A stretch of 64,000 bases of DNA. It comes from Sediminicola luteus (GTDB taxonomy: Bacteria > Bacteroidota > Bacteroidia > Flavobacteriales > Flavobacteriaceae). Below are positions 36,201 to 43,713 of this stretch, piece after piece. Numbering within the stretch: the first letter of the stretch is position 1; every line of letters begins with the position of its first letter. The translations under genes were made by a program, and so were the position numbers. The stretch lies in NCBI RefSeq assembly GCF_002514735.1, contig NZ_KZ300476.1, positions 849,872 through 913,871 of the forward strand, read 5' to 3'. The notes beneath the pieces are model-generated. The model was not told the DNA's origin, made no database searches, and worked only from the letters and a program-made list of their open reading frames with translations.

Positions 36201-36481
36201 CATAACCTTCCTGCATCGTCAAAGGTCATGTCAATCGGATTGACCACCCCATCTTCTTCACTGGCCACCAGTTCTACCACGAAGCCTTCGGGTACGGAAA
36301 AGGTTGCCAACTGCTCCTTGGGACTTAATGCGGCGGTACGAAACGAATGGGTACGTCTTTCTGCCGCAACTTCCTGATTCTTTTCAAAAGCCTCTTTTAG
36401 GCCCTTATCCTTGCCACCACAGCCTATAACCAATACTACTAGCGAGGCCATGATGCCCCATTTCATTTTCTTGTTCAACAT
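33296..36481 (-). CDS. PVC-type heme-binding lipoprotein (beta-propeller, HEAT, cytochrome c)
   Basis: A lipoprotein of about 1061 residues (lipobox V-I-G-C21). After the anchor comes a beta-propeller of the PVC-type membrane dehydrogenase kind (about 60-460; FTGFGITDTHTMAHLLIRAPGNW, YFGPDGCLYILDWYNKIISHNE-like blocks), then HEAT-like repeats. At the C-terminus is a cytochrome c domain with CLACH (about 936-940) and its axial Met side (RSFMPKG). The ATG at 36481 gives the lipobox; the longer frame to 36622 runs into the previous gene and lacks it. It may oxidise a sugar or glycoside in the periplasm and pass electrons to the heme. Substrate unknown. Confidence 0.88.
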   Translation of the reverse strand: MLNKKMKWGIMASLVVLVIGCGGKDKGLKEAFEKNQEVAAERRTHSFRTAALSPKEQLATFSVPEGFVVELVASEEDGVVNPIDMTFDDAGRLWTQTAEMYPMDPVADIKWHELLKLMNNPKAQRQNPSFRKNFDLYEGKTKGTDKIVVLSDFYGNSKVKSKVWANGLAIPQSILPYKSGAYVAQGSELFFLDDSDNDGKADKRTRLFTGFGITDTHTMAHLLIRAPGNWVNFSHGALNKGAVHSLISGDSVRIDFSKNARFSLDGAKIELVNSGLNNIWGYSLLNTGEWYGTEANDLGYSINPMESQSGFPGIGNERFRDYQPWLPKLHDFRVGGTGISGLAFMGDTSGSFPEAYRNVAFLANAITSSVNAVKIVRNEDGSLTTEHLPDFLTSQDDWFRPVNMEFGPDGCLYILDWYNKIISHNELPTTHPDRDKAHGRIFRVRYTGAKKREVPNMYEVPTAELVQHLKSPSLWQKRAAWHQISDRPKAETQTLKKELEALIQDTSSDTPTKIAALWSIEGIGDYSEAALNSLLQAQDHNLRREAVRAMNSFMLDFDTIVATIAPLAQDKSPMVRAQVLRTLAESGSINEQALGILIDACKPVLDGNEMGGAYERRFERFLARKALESFPKELLAYMESDKVSGHKGGNLIWAGQALTSPEKERQFLALWKANTPAELDESTFVLIASMLQDPKVYQAMKPVIGNTEKAEAYVSMALARQQEVQSPELSRILSPLVKSLITSESGFDTDLGLSATTKMQIPGVQKTIRNLVDKKRGDEATLKLIMAALAMEGKSNADIFTALASDSDLGMGMRQLALSYLVKTDTGKSNTLARSLLSNADLAQSQKFVRVLSGSKEGGQLLRELYSAKTLGLDAFDISSAERMQKNDPENAQTQAIYEGVKQAMEAEKAQFQQKLDHFMAIAEKGGGDPEAGKPLFQVCLACHSVGNAGQQIAPALDGSAHRENEALLTALLDPDAAMEGSYALYRVTKKDGGTVEGYLSKRDGKGVTIAFMGGSTVFVPEADIKEKGYLGGRSFMPKGLLENYSDTQVADLLAYIKTLK

Positions 36482-36506
36482 AAAAATCCCTTCTGGTTTT
36501 TTTGGT

Positions 36507-37151
36507 TTATAATGGGGTAATCTCCACATGTTTGAATTCAATTTTCGCCTTGCCCCCACTGTGTAGTTGCAATCCGAAAACCCCAGCTGCCGGAATGGCG
36601 GCATTGGTCTCTTCGTACTCACAGGTCAAGACTCCGTTTATGTACAAGCGATGGCGGTTGCCCTCACATCTGATGATATAGCTGTTCCAGCCCTCTTCCT
36701 TCAATAATTTAGAGGCAATTTCAAGGGAGCCACTTACTAACTTGCCCCGGCGATGTTCGTCGTATATATCGCCCCAATAGCCTTTACCTATATCGGCCTG
36801 GTACCCTATAATATTACCGTGTTCGATTTGGGAACGGTATTGGATACCGCTATTGATAAGCCCGGTCTTGTGATCCCCACTGATACGGAACAAACAACGG
36901 AATTCAAAATCGGCATACTTTTCTTTGGTCACCAAATAGGTGTTCACAGGTATTTTTCGTTCGCCATCGCCTCCGGTGATTACACCATCTACCACCTTCC
37001 AAAACTTGATGTTTTCAGTTTTAACGGTTTCCCAACCACTCAAGTCGGTACCATTGAACAATACTTCTTTTTGAGCTTCCTGGGCCCTACTATTTATACT
37101 GATGCAGAGCGTTATGAACAAATACACGCTAAATTGGATTCGCTTCCCCAT
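36507..37151 (-). CDS. DUF1080 secreted protein (3-keto-glycoside hydrolase-like)
   Basis: A 214-residue exported protein (MGKRIQFSVYLFITLCISINSRAQ) with the DUF1080 jelly-roll: VLFNGTDLSGWETVK, FWKVVDGVITGGDGE, YADFEFRCLFRISGDHKTGLINSGIQYRS, GYWGDIYDEHRRG and AAGVFGLQLHSGGKAKIEFKHVEI. Members bind or cleave 3-keto-glycosides in the periplasm of Bacteroidota. The stop is 25 bases before the PVC-type gene start, so it leads the minus-strand operon. It is divergent from the AraC regulator at 37327. No oxidoreductase of the GFO/IDH type that usually makes 3-keto substrates is in the window. Confidence 0.9.
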   Translation of the reverse strand: MGKRIQFSVYLFITLCISINSRAQEAQKEVLFNGTDLSGWETVKTENIKFWKVVDGVITGGDGERKIPVNTYLVTKEKYADFEFRCLFRISGDHKTGLINSGIQYRSQIEHGNIIGYQADIGKGYWGDIYDEHRRGKLVSGSLEIASKLLKEEGWNSYIIRCEGNRHRLYINGVLTCEYEETNAAIPAAGVFGLQLHSGGKAKIEFKHVEITPL

Positions 37152-37326
37152 AGATTCTTGTTTTTTTCCATTTAAAAAAGGTATAGCACGCCTTCCCTTT
37201 TTTACATTCGCAAATTAGTTTCAATTCTAGGCGGCATCTACCTGCCTTTTGATAATATCCGATACTTTTTTTGCTTGACCGATCAACGATTGGCCCAAAA
37301 CTGTAAATATTCATTATTTTACGACC

Positions 37327-38226
37327 ATGAAACTACAGTTACTGAACCGCACCAGCCCCGAACATGTTTCTTTTACGGTAAGCGACACCATTTACAATAG
37401 CTCTATCGGCATCTGGCACTACCATGCAGAATTTGAGGTAATCGCCTTTTTGAGTAACAGTGGCACCCGTTTTGTGGGCGACAGTATCGGTAAATGGGTG
37501 TCTGGCGATGTTTTTCTTTTAGGCAAAAACCTGCCCCATATGTGGCTGGAAGATGAAAGCACCAAAACCTTAGAGCCCCAAGAAGAAGAAAGATCGGAAA
37601 CCGTGGCCGTACATTTTCTCAAAGAGTTTATGGGACCTGAATTTTTCGAAAAACCTGAACTTAGGCCTATAGACCAGTTAATGAAATTGGCCATGCGAGG
37701 CATCCGATTTCCTCAAGTACCGGAACATGTACTAAAAAAAATAAAGGCGATGGTGCATAACGACCCCTTACATCGATTGCTTGGTCTTTTGGAGGCACTG
37801 CAAGAGCTTTCGAAACTAAAGGAGTTAGAGGTATTATCGAGTCCGGGTTATGTGAATCCATCCCATACCAATCGAGATAGTAGGTTGCGCAAAATCAATG
37901 AGTTCGTATTCGCCAACTTTAAAAATGACATCAGCGCCCAAGATGTGGCCCAACATATAGGTATGAATGCTTCGGCTTTTAGCCGCTACTTTACCCGAAT
38001 ACATAAAAAAACATTTACAAGCTTCTTGAACGAAATCCGGATAGGCTATGCCTGTAAACAGTTGCAGGAAGCGGAAATCAATATCTCGGCCATTGCCTAC
38101 GGATCAGGGTTTAATAATCTGTCGAATTTCAATAAACAATTCAAGAATATAACCGGTACGGCACCCAGTAAGTATGCTAAATTATATACCGATAACCACA
38201 TAAGCTATCGAATTGGGCAAAAATAA
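37327..38226 (+). CDS. AraC-family regulator with cupin sensor (paralog of 20221-21096)
   Basis: A 299-residue regulator built like the one at 20.2 kb: cupin IWHYHAEFEVIAFLSNSGTRFVGDSIGKWVSGDVFLLGKNLPHMW (about 29-72), then AraC helix-turn-helix NDISAQDVAQHIGMNASAFSRYFTRIHKKTFTSFLNEIRIGYACKQL and NISAIAYGSGFNNLSNFNKQFKNITGTAPSKYAKLY. The two are clear paralogs. Divergent from DUF1080 across 175 bases, it should control that operon and perhaps the alpha-hydroxy acid oxidase gene downstream, 88 bases away. Effector unknown. Confidence 0.9.
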   Translation: MKLQLLNRTSPEHVSFTVSDTIYNSSIGIWHYHAEFEVIAFLSNSGTRFVGDSIGKWVSGDVFLLGKNLPHMWLEDESTKTLEPQEEERSETVAVHFLKEFMGPEFFEKPELRPIDQLMKLAMRGIRFPQVPEHVLKKIKAMVHNDPLHRLLGLLEALQELSKLKELEVLSSPGYVNPSHTNRDSRLRKINEFVFANFKNDISAQDVAQHIGMNASAFSRYFTRIHKKTFTSFLNEIRIGYACKQLQEAEINISAIAYGSGFNNLSNFNKQFKNITGTAPSKYAKLYTDNHISYRIGQK

Positions 38227-38273
38227 CACCGCATATAGCACGAACTAAGGTAGTATACGGCCGCGGCTTGGTT

Positions 38274-38281
38274 TAGTTTTG
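38274..38281 (+). promoter_or_regulatory. -7 box of alpha-hydroxy acid oxidase gene
   Basis: TAGTTTTG matches TAnnTTTG and lies 33 bases before the ATG. No TTTG at the -33 position. Confidence 0.35.
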
Positions 38282-38314
38282 TGAACATGTTATAGAACAT
38301 TAGCAGGAAGATAA

Positions 38315-39475
38315 ATGACCGACCCTTTTGCATTTAACACCAAGTACCCCTCTATTCCCCATTTGAGGGAAAAAGCGAAAAGCCGCATCCCGAAATTCGC
38401 CTTCGATTATTTGGATGGCGGCTGTAACGAAGGGGTCAATCTGAAACGGAATACCGAAATAATAAGGCAAACCCTTTTACACCCTAATTACCTTTCCGAA
38501 TTCGCTGGAACTTCTTTAAAAACGGAACTTTTCGGCCATGTTTACGACGCCCCTTTTGGCATTGCACCCATTGGTTTACAGGGACTTATATGGCCTAATG
38601 CACCACAAATTTTGGCCAAACTGGCCCACAAGGCCAACATTCCCTTTATTCTGAGTACAGTTAGTACCGAAAACATGGAGACCATTGCCCAATTGACCGA
38701 GGGACGGGCCTGGTTTCAACTCTACCACCCGGCCAAGGCGGCCCTGCGCAACGATCTTATCGATCGGGCCAAGGCCATAGGTTGCCCGGTATTGGTATTA
38801 CTTTGTGATGTACCTAGTTTTGGCATTCGCCATATGGAAATAAAAAATGGGCTGGCCCTTCCGCCCAGAATATCGGCCCGTAATATTTGGCAAATACTCC
38901 AAAAACCCAAATGGGCCTGGGCCACGCTGAAACAGGGGAGCCCCAGTTTTAAAAACCTAACGCCCTATATGCCCAAAAACCAATCGTTGAAGCAATTAGG
39001 CCGCTTTATGGACCAAACCTTCGACGGTCGATTGGATAGGGATAAAATTGCCGCTATACGTGATATGTGGCCTGGAAAGTTGGTTTTAAAGGGGGTGGCT
39101 ACTAAAAGCGATGCCGAAATGGCAATTGAACTGGGTATAGACGGACTCTTGGTCTCTAACCATGGGGGGCGTCAATTGGATGCCGCAGAGGCTACCGTAG
39201 AGTCTTTGGATAGGATCCTGACAGATTTTAAGGGCAAAATTCCCCTTATGATGGATAGCGGTATACGGAGTGGGGCCGACATAGGACGTACCATGGCCCA
39301 TGGCGCCGATTTTACATTTTTGGGCCGCTCGTTTATGTATGCCGTTGCGGCCTTGGGTCGTAATGGAGGGGATCAAGCTTACGCAATTTTATCACAAGAG
39401 TTGAAACAACTTATGACTCAAGTTGGTTGTTCGAAACCTGCCGAGTTACCAAAATTCTGTAATCCAAAACAATAA
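38315..39475 (+). CDS. FMN-dependent alpha-hydroxy-acid oxidase (LldD-like)
   Basis: A 386-residue FMN enzyme that oxidises an alpha-hydroxy acid such as lactate or glycolate. KFAFDYLDGGCNEGVNLKRN is the N-terminal pattern; FGIAPIGLQGLIWPNAPQILAKLAHKANIPF, then WFQLYHPAK, LVLLCDVPSFGIRH follow. LVLKGVATKSDAEMA is the phosphate site with the active lysine, SNHGGRQLDAA carries the catalytic His, and MMDSGIRSGADIGRTMAHGADFTFLGRSFMY is the C-terminal flavin part. Complete and of normal length. It follows the AraC gene at 88 bases. The preferred acid is not set by sequence. Confidence 0.95.
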   Translation: MTDPFAFNTKYPSIPHLREKAKSRIPKFAFDYLDGGCNEGVNLKRNTEIIRQTLLHPNYLSEFAGTSLKTELFGHVYDAPFGIAPIGLQGLIWPNAPQILAKLAHKANIPFILSTVSTENMETIAQLTEGRAWFQLYHPAKAALRNDLIDRAKAIGCPVLVLLCDVPSFGIRHMEIKNGLALPPRISARNIWQILQKPKWAWATLKQGSPSFKNLTPYMPKNQSLKQLGRFMDQTFDGRLDRDKIAAIRDMWPGKLVLKGVATKSDAEMAIELGIDGLLVSNHGGRQLDAAEATVESLDRILTDFKGKIPLMMDSGIRSGADIGRTMAHGADFTFLGRSFMYAVAALGRNGGDQAYAILSQELKQLMTQVGCSKPAELPKFCNPKQ

Positions 39476-39772
39476 ATAACTACAACAAAATCCGATAACA
39501 AATCGAGGCATTACTTTTACTCAGAAAAGTTTGTTAAGGCTATAGAACCTACCCTCTTTAACCTATCAAATCTAACATGGGTAGGTCATAAAATGGAACA
39601 ACTAACCTAAGTATAACCCGATGTTACCAGCGATTACACCAGTTATAACGACTCATCGAATCTTAGCAATCAGTTTAAGCATAGTATAGGCACCCCCCAA
39701 GTAAATATGCCAAACTATATTCACAAAACCACTTGAGAACCTTTTAATAAACCGTTTGGTTGGGCACAGCTT
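39476..39772. other. Gene-free gap between convergent genes
   Basis: A 297-base AT-rich gap between convergent genes. I see no gene, structured RNA or convincing terminator; the only hairpin is a weak AACC-GTTT-GGTT near 39750. Confidence 0.5.
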
Positions 39773-41350
39773 CTATTTTATACGTTCAAAATAGGGTAAG
39801 CGTTCTAGAGGCACCTGTACCGTTATGGTACGGCCTCCCCTATAGGTTTTGCCCAAATCCGATTTCCATCTGCCCTTGGGTAACACCACGGTACGGGTGC
39901 CTTCGCCTTTTTCGAGAAGGGGGGCCACCAATACCTTGTCCCCCAACATAAATTGATCGTTTACCCTAGCGAACCCCTGATTCGGAAAATCGAACTCCAT
40001 GGGCCTTACGATGGGTGCCCCGGTTTTGGCTGCTTTTTTGGCCAATGCTAGAATGTAATCGGTAAAGCCTTCCCTTATGTTAACCGCTTCTTTAACGGCG
40101 TTAAAGTGCTTTTGCCCCAAAATACGCCAGGGGGCCACGGAAAATTGCATCATGGGCATTAGGGCATGTACTTGGGTAGATCGCACGACTAAGTCTTCAT
40201 CCATAACCGCACCTTCCAAAAAAGATGTATACTGGCCTCCTCCGATCATATCCGGACAACTAAAAGGGTAGCCCATTAGTCCGGTTAAGGTCATATGCGG
40301 TATCAACTTTTGAAGATCGCGCCAATCGTGGTTTTTATCGTGCAGGCGTTGTACCAAGGCTTGTCCGCCCATTTTCCAGGTAGCCCTATATTCATTAAAA
40401 GGATAGTTAAGCCCAATCTGGGCAAAACGCTCCGAATGTCCATTGGGCCCTATGTCTTTATCCGATACCAAATCAACATAAAAACGGGCATCACCGGCAT
40501 CTAATTTAAAACCATCTACCCCATATTCCTTGGTTAAACGGTCTAATTCGCCAGTAAACCAAGCCTCACCCGATGCAGCCGTCAAATCGACCAAAGCGCT
40601 ATACCCATTCCACCATTTAACCATGGCCGGTTGCCCATTTTTGTCGCGCATAAAACCACCTTTTGGGGCCAGGGCCCTAAATTCGTCGGAGTCGGCACTA
40701 ACAAACGGACATACCCATAGCATTACCTTAAAACCCATTTGATGCAACTCGGCCATCATGGCCTTGGGGTCGGGGAATTTACCCGGATGGAAGTTCCATT
40801 TCCCATAATCTTCCTGCCAGGTGTCATCGATCATTATAATTCCGGGAGGTAAGCCGTTTTCAATAATCCCACGGGCATAGGCCAAAACATCGGCCTGGTT
40901 TTGGTTATAGGTCAATTCGATCCACGTATTGTACTGCGGTATAGAGAAAAAAGCTTCCGGTGGCATTTGGCCCGAAGGCGGAAAATAATTGGCACTCGCA
41001 TATTCAAAAGCCTCTTTAAGGGTAGTACCGGCTTTTTTATGATCAATGGTGGCATAGGCCTTATCTACCTTTACCATGCCTTCGGCATACTCAAATCGGT
41101 AGGGCTCTTCCGACCAGATAACATCGCCGGTATTTGAAAGTATCAAGGGCTGTAACTGATTGCGCCAAACCTTTCCGTACAAATCGGCAGAATATCCCGG
41201 ATTCAATGGCATTTTGTGCCCTTCTCGGATAATACCCGCCCACAATTCGGCCCCATCTTTAAGTGAAACCATCTTTTCCAAGTTTTGTGCCTTAGCCGAA
41301 AAAGCCAATATGCACGCCATCCCAAAACAACATAAACTCCTCAATACCAT
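39773..41350 (-). CDS. Secreted GH31 alpha-glycosidase-like enzyme
   Basis: A protein of about 525 residues with a signal peptide (MVLRSLCCFGMACILAFSAKAQ) and a GH31 barrel. It shows the sheet-rich N-terminal part, IIMIDDTWQEDYGKWNFHPGKFPDPKAMMAELHQMGFKVMLWVCPFV, then VDGFKLDAGDA with the nucleophile Asp at about 284. Later blocks are PFSCPDMIGGGQY, LVRSTQVHALMPMMQFSVAPW and ADVKVLVAPLLEKGEGTRTVVLPKGRW-type C-terminal sheets. The ATG at 41350 gives the clean signal peptide. It is short for GH31, lacking extra C-terminal domains. Probably an alpha-glucosidase or alpha-galactosidase/xylosidase type; the substrate is open. It faces the sigma gene across 301 bases. Confidence 0.9.
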   Translation of the reverse strand: MVLRSLCCFGMACILAFSAKAQNLEKMVSLKDGAELWAGIIREGHKMPLNPGYSADLYGKVWRNQLQPLILSNTGDVIWSEEPYRFEYAEGMVKVDKAYATIDHKKAGTTLKEAFEYASANYFPPSGQMPPEAFFSIPQYNTWIELTYNQNQADVLAYARGIIENGLPPGIIMIDDTWQEDYGKWNFHPGKFPDPKAMMAELHQMGFKVMLWVCPFVSADSDEFRALAPKGGFMRDKNGQPAMVKWWNGYSALVDLTAASGEAWFTGELDRLTKEYGVDGFKLDAGDARFYVDLVSDKDIGPNGHSERFAQIGLNYPFNEYRATWKMGGQALVQRLHDKNHDWRDLQKLIPHMTLTGLMGYPFSCPDMIGGGQYTSFLEGAVMDEDLVVRSTQVHALMPMMQFSVAPWRILGQKHFNAVKEAVNIREGFTDYILALAKKAAKTGAPIVRPMEFDFPNQGFARVNDQFMLGDKVLVAPLLEKGEGTRTVVLPKGRWKSDLGKTYRGGRTITVQVPLERLPYFERIK

Positions 41351-41439
41351 ATATATAAATTTAAAATAACTGGTTTTACGGTCCAAACCGAAACCAAAAT
41401 TTCCGCATGAAAGTAGTGGGTTTTCCTGTTACAACCATA

Positions 41440-41457
41440 CTGGTAGGGTCTGGTAGG
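41440..41457. promoter_or_regulatory. Direct-repeat operator candidate in GH31/sigma gap
   Basis: CTGGTAGG occurs twice (41440-41447 and 41450-41457), 10 bases apart, in the 301-base divergent gap 41351-41651. The spacing of one helical turn suits a tandem-binding regulator. Apart from this the gap holds no gene. Confidence 0.25.
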
Positions 41458-41651
41458 TTTTTAAGATTGGATTGTCAAAAGAAACGGTAAAACCGAAATG
41501 TTTCACCTTACTAGGCCCTTAGACTATCGCTAACCTTTTTTTCAGAAGAGACCCCTACATTTCGAAAACCCAAATCTAATATGGCTTATTTTATTTTTTT
41601 TATAAATTGCAGGCAGCAGATGCATCAAATTGGTAATTGCGTCACCTATAA

Positions 41652-42263
41652 ATGCCCACAAAAATAGAACATATAGCCCCGAAATTGCCCAAGGAAGTTT
41701 ATGAGAACATCCGAAAAGGCGATACCCGTGCTTTTACCCTATTGGTGGCCGAATACGAACAATGGGCCTACAATTTTATACTGCAATTGGTAAAATTGCC
41801 CCATGAGGCCGAAGAGCTATCCCAAGCCTTGTTCATTAAATTATGGGAAAACCGGACGAAATACGACACCGATCGCGCTTTTGAACCCTATATGTTTCGT
41901 ATTGCCAGAAACCTTGTCGTAGACCATCTTCGTAAAAAAGCCAGAAGAAGCGCCCACAGGCAAGAAATTTGGCTAGGAATGCAAAAATTACACAACCCCA
42001 CCGAAGACGATCTGAAACTACAGGAATACCGCACCATTCTCTCCGAAATCTTGGATAGCCTACCCGAACAGAAAAAACGCATTTTCTTACTTTCTAGGGA
42101 AGAAGGTAAAAGTAACCAAGAAATTGCCTCGCTATTGGGCATTACCCCTAAAACGGTTAAAAACCATCTTTGGAAAACGCTACAAACCATTAAAACGGAT
42201 TTGGCCCCACATATTTCCGACTTAACCCTGCCCGCCCTACTCCTTTATTTTCTAGGGAGTTAA
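41652..42263 (+). CDS. ECF sigma factor of the PUL
   Basis: A 203-residue ECF sigma factor, Bacteroidota type. Region 2 (about 25-95) has YEQWAYNFILQLVKLPHEAEELSQALFIKLWENR and FEPYMFRIARNLVVDHLRKKARR; region 4 (about 130-185) has LPEQKKRIFLLSREEGKSNQEIASLLGITPKTVKNHLWKTLQTIK. The FecR gene follows at 112 bases, then susC and susD, the classic trans-envelope arrangement: receptor occupancy is passed through FecR to free the sigma factor. The gap to FecR may hold a second start site. Target promoters are probably susC and the sigma gene itself. Confidence 0.93.
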   Translation: MPTKIEHIAPKLPKEVYENIRKGDTRAFTLLVAEYEQWAYNFILQLVKLPHEAEELSQALFIKLWENRTKYDTDRAFEPYMFRIARNLVVDHLRKKARRSAHRQEIWLGMQKLHNPTEDDLKLQEYRTILSEILDSLPEQKKRIFLLSREEGKSNQEIASLLGITPKTVKNHLWKTLQTIKTDLAPHISDLTLPALLLYFLGS

Positions 42264-42375
42264 ACCAAACCAACCGGTAAATTTTGTTTTTTTTCAAATT
42301 GATTTGGGACTTTGACCCCAATGGCCCGTATACATAATAGATAACGCGAAATACACAAACTTTCATTCCATTTTC

Positions 42376-43590
42376 ATGAAGGCACCAAATGATTTAAAGC
42401 AACTTTTCCTAAAGTACTTGGAGAATGACATGACTCAGGAGGAATTCGATGCCTTTATGGATCTCATCAATGAACGCCCCGAAGGATTGGCGCAACTAAT
42501 CGACTCCCATGGGATAGACCCCACCGAACTGGGAAAAAGAAAAGATTTTCAACAAAGACCATCACCCGAATTTTCGAATCGCTTGCTCGAAACCATTGCT
42601 ACCCCTAAAAGGAACCCAAAGGCCATGTGGCGCCCTTATTTTGCCATTGCCGCTACCCTAATCGTTTTGGTAGCCATAGGGCTAGGCCTTTTTATGGCCC
42701 CGGAAGCCAATACCGTGAATACGCAAGAGGTTGTAGCAGGTAAAAACGAACCAGGTAAAGAAAACATCGTTCTTAAACAGGCCGATTCCCAATTAAAATT
42801 GGTAGCGGAAAACGGAACACTTCAAATTTTCGATGCCAATGGCAAGGTGAGTGGTCAACAAACGGGGAATACCCTTAGTTACACCCAAGAAATGGGAGCC
42901 CCCGAAGAAAAACTGGCCTTTAATGAACTTACCGTACCTTATGGTAAAACTTTTGACCTTCAACTTTCTGATGGCAGTCATGTAAAACTGAATGCGGGTA
43001 CTACCCTTAAATATCCCATTCGATTTTTAAAAGACCACCCTAGACAGGTATACCTTGAGGGGGAGGCTTATTTTGAAGTGGCCCACGATCCAAAACATCC
43101 GTTTACGGTTCATGTAAACGACAAAGAGGTTCGTGTACTGGGTACGGCCTTCAATGTATCTAATTTTGCCGAAGATGGTACAACCAACACCGTCTTGGTG
43201 TCTGGATCGGTAGCCTTGAGCAATACCGATGCCACTGGGCCCGACACTTTATTAAAACCTGGTCAAAAAGGGGCCTGGCACCATGTAGACCAAGCATTAG
43301 TCGTAGAAGCCGTTGACATTGATCTGTATACCGCATGGACCAAAAATCAAATGATCTTAAAAAAGACCGCCTTTGGGGCCATTCGTAAAAAATTGGAACG
43401 AAAGCATAACGTAACCATAGAAAACCGTTATGGCCTGTTAGACGTACAGGTGTATACCGTGACCTTTGGCGACGAGAGCATAGAAGAGATCTTGGAGGCC
43501 TTTATGGAGGATATACCTTTTGACTATCAGCGTAACGAAAACCATATTATAATAACAGCAACAACTCAACAAAACACTTTGCCTATGTAA
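42376..43590 (+). CDS. FecR-type anti-sigma factor
   Basis: A 404-residue inner-membrane regulator. The N-terminal cytoplasmic part (1-84) is sigma binding; one TM segment (about 85-108, PYFAIAATLIVLVAIGLGLFM) follows. Then FecR domain (about 185-300; LTVPYGKTFDLQLSDGSHVKLNAGTTLKYP, RVLGTAFNVSNF) and a DUF4974-type C-terminal domain (AFGAIRKKLERKHNVTIENRYG, IEEILEAFMEDIPFDYQR), which usually touches the STN domain of the receptor. It partners the sigma factor before it and the STN-bearing SusC after it. Complete. Confidence 0.93.
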   Translation: MKAPNDLKQLFLKYLENDMTQEEFDAFMDLINERPEGLAQLIDSHGIDPTELGKRKDFQQRPSPEFSNRLLETIATPKRNPKAMWRPYFAIAATLIVLVAIGLGLFMAPEANTVNTQEVVAGKNEPGKENIVLKQADSQLKLVAENGTLQIFDANGKVSGQQTGNTLSYTQEMGAPEEKLAFNELTVPYGKTFDLQLSDGSHVKLNAGTTLKYPIRFLKDHPRQVYLEGEAYFEVAHDPKHPFTVHVNDKEVRVLGTAFNVSNFAEDGTTNTVLVSGSVALSNTDATGPDTLLKPGQKGAWHHVDQALVVEAVDIDLYTAWTKNQMILKKTAFGAIRKKLERKHNVTIENRYGLLDVQVYTVTFGDESIEEILEAFMEDIPFDYQRNENHIIITATTQQNTLPM

Positions 43591-43713
43591 GACCACCTCA
43601 AATGAACACCTAAAGATCAGACATAAAAAATACCGGCAAATGTTGGCGCATTTAACCGGTATGGTCGTGATCTTAACCAATTGAACGTTAAATCACAGAA
43701 TCACAACAAAAGT

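Noticed and set aside
36482-36622. 47-residue extension of the PVC-type lipoprotein
   Set aside because: It overlaps the DUF1080 gene and removes the lipobox from the N-terminus.
39740-39772. Small AACC-GTTT-GGTT hairpin before the GH31 stop
   Set aside because: The stem is only four pairs without a T-run in either direction.
43591-43713. Riboswitch before susC
   Set aside because: No conserved aptamer core could be recognised; the 123-base gap is better explained by a sigma-dependent promoter.
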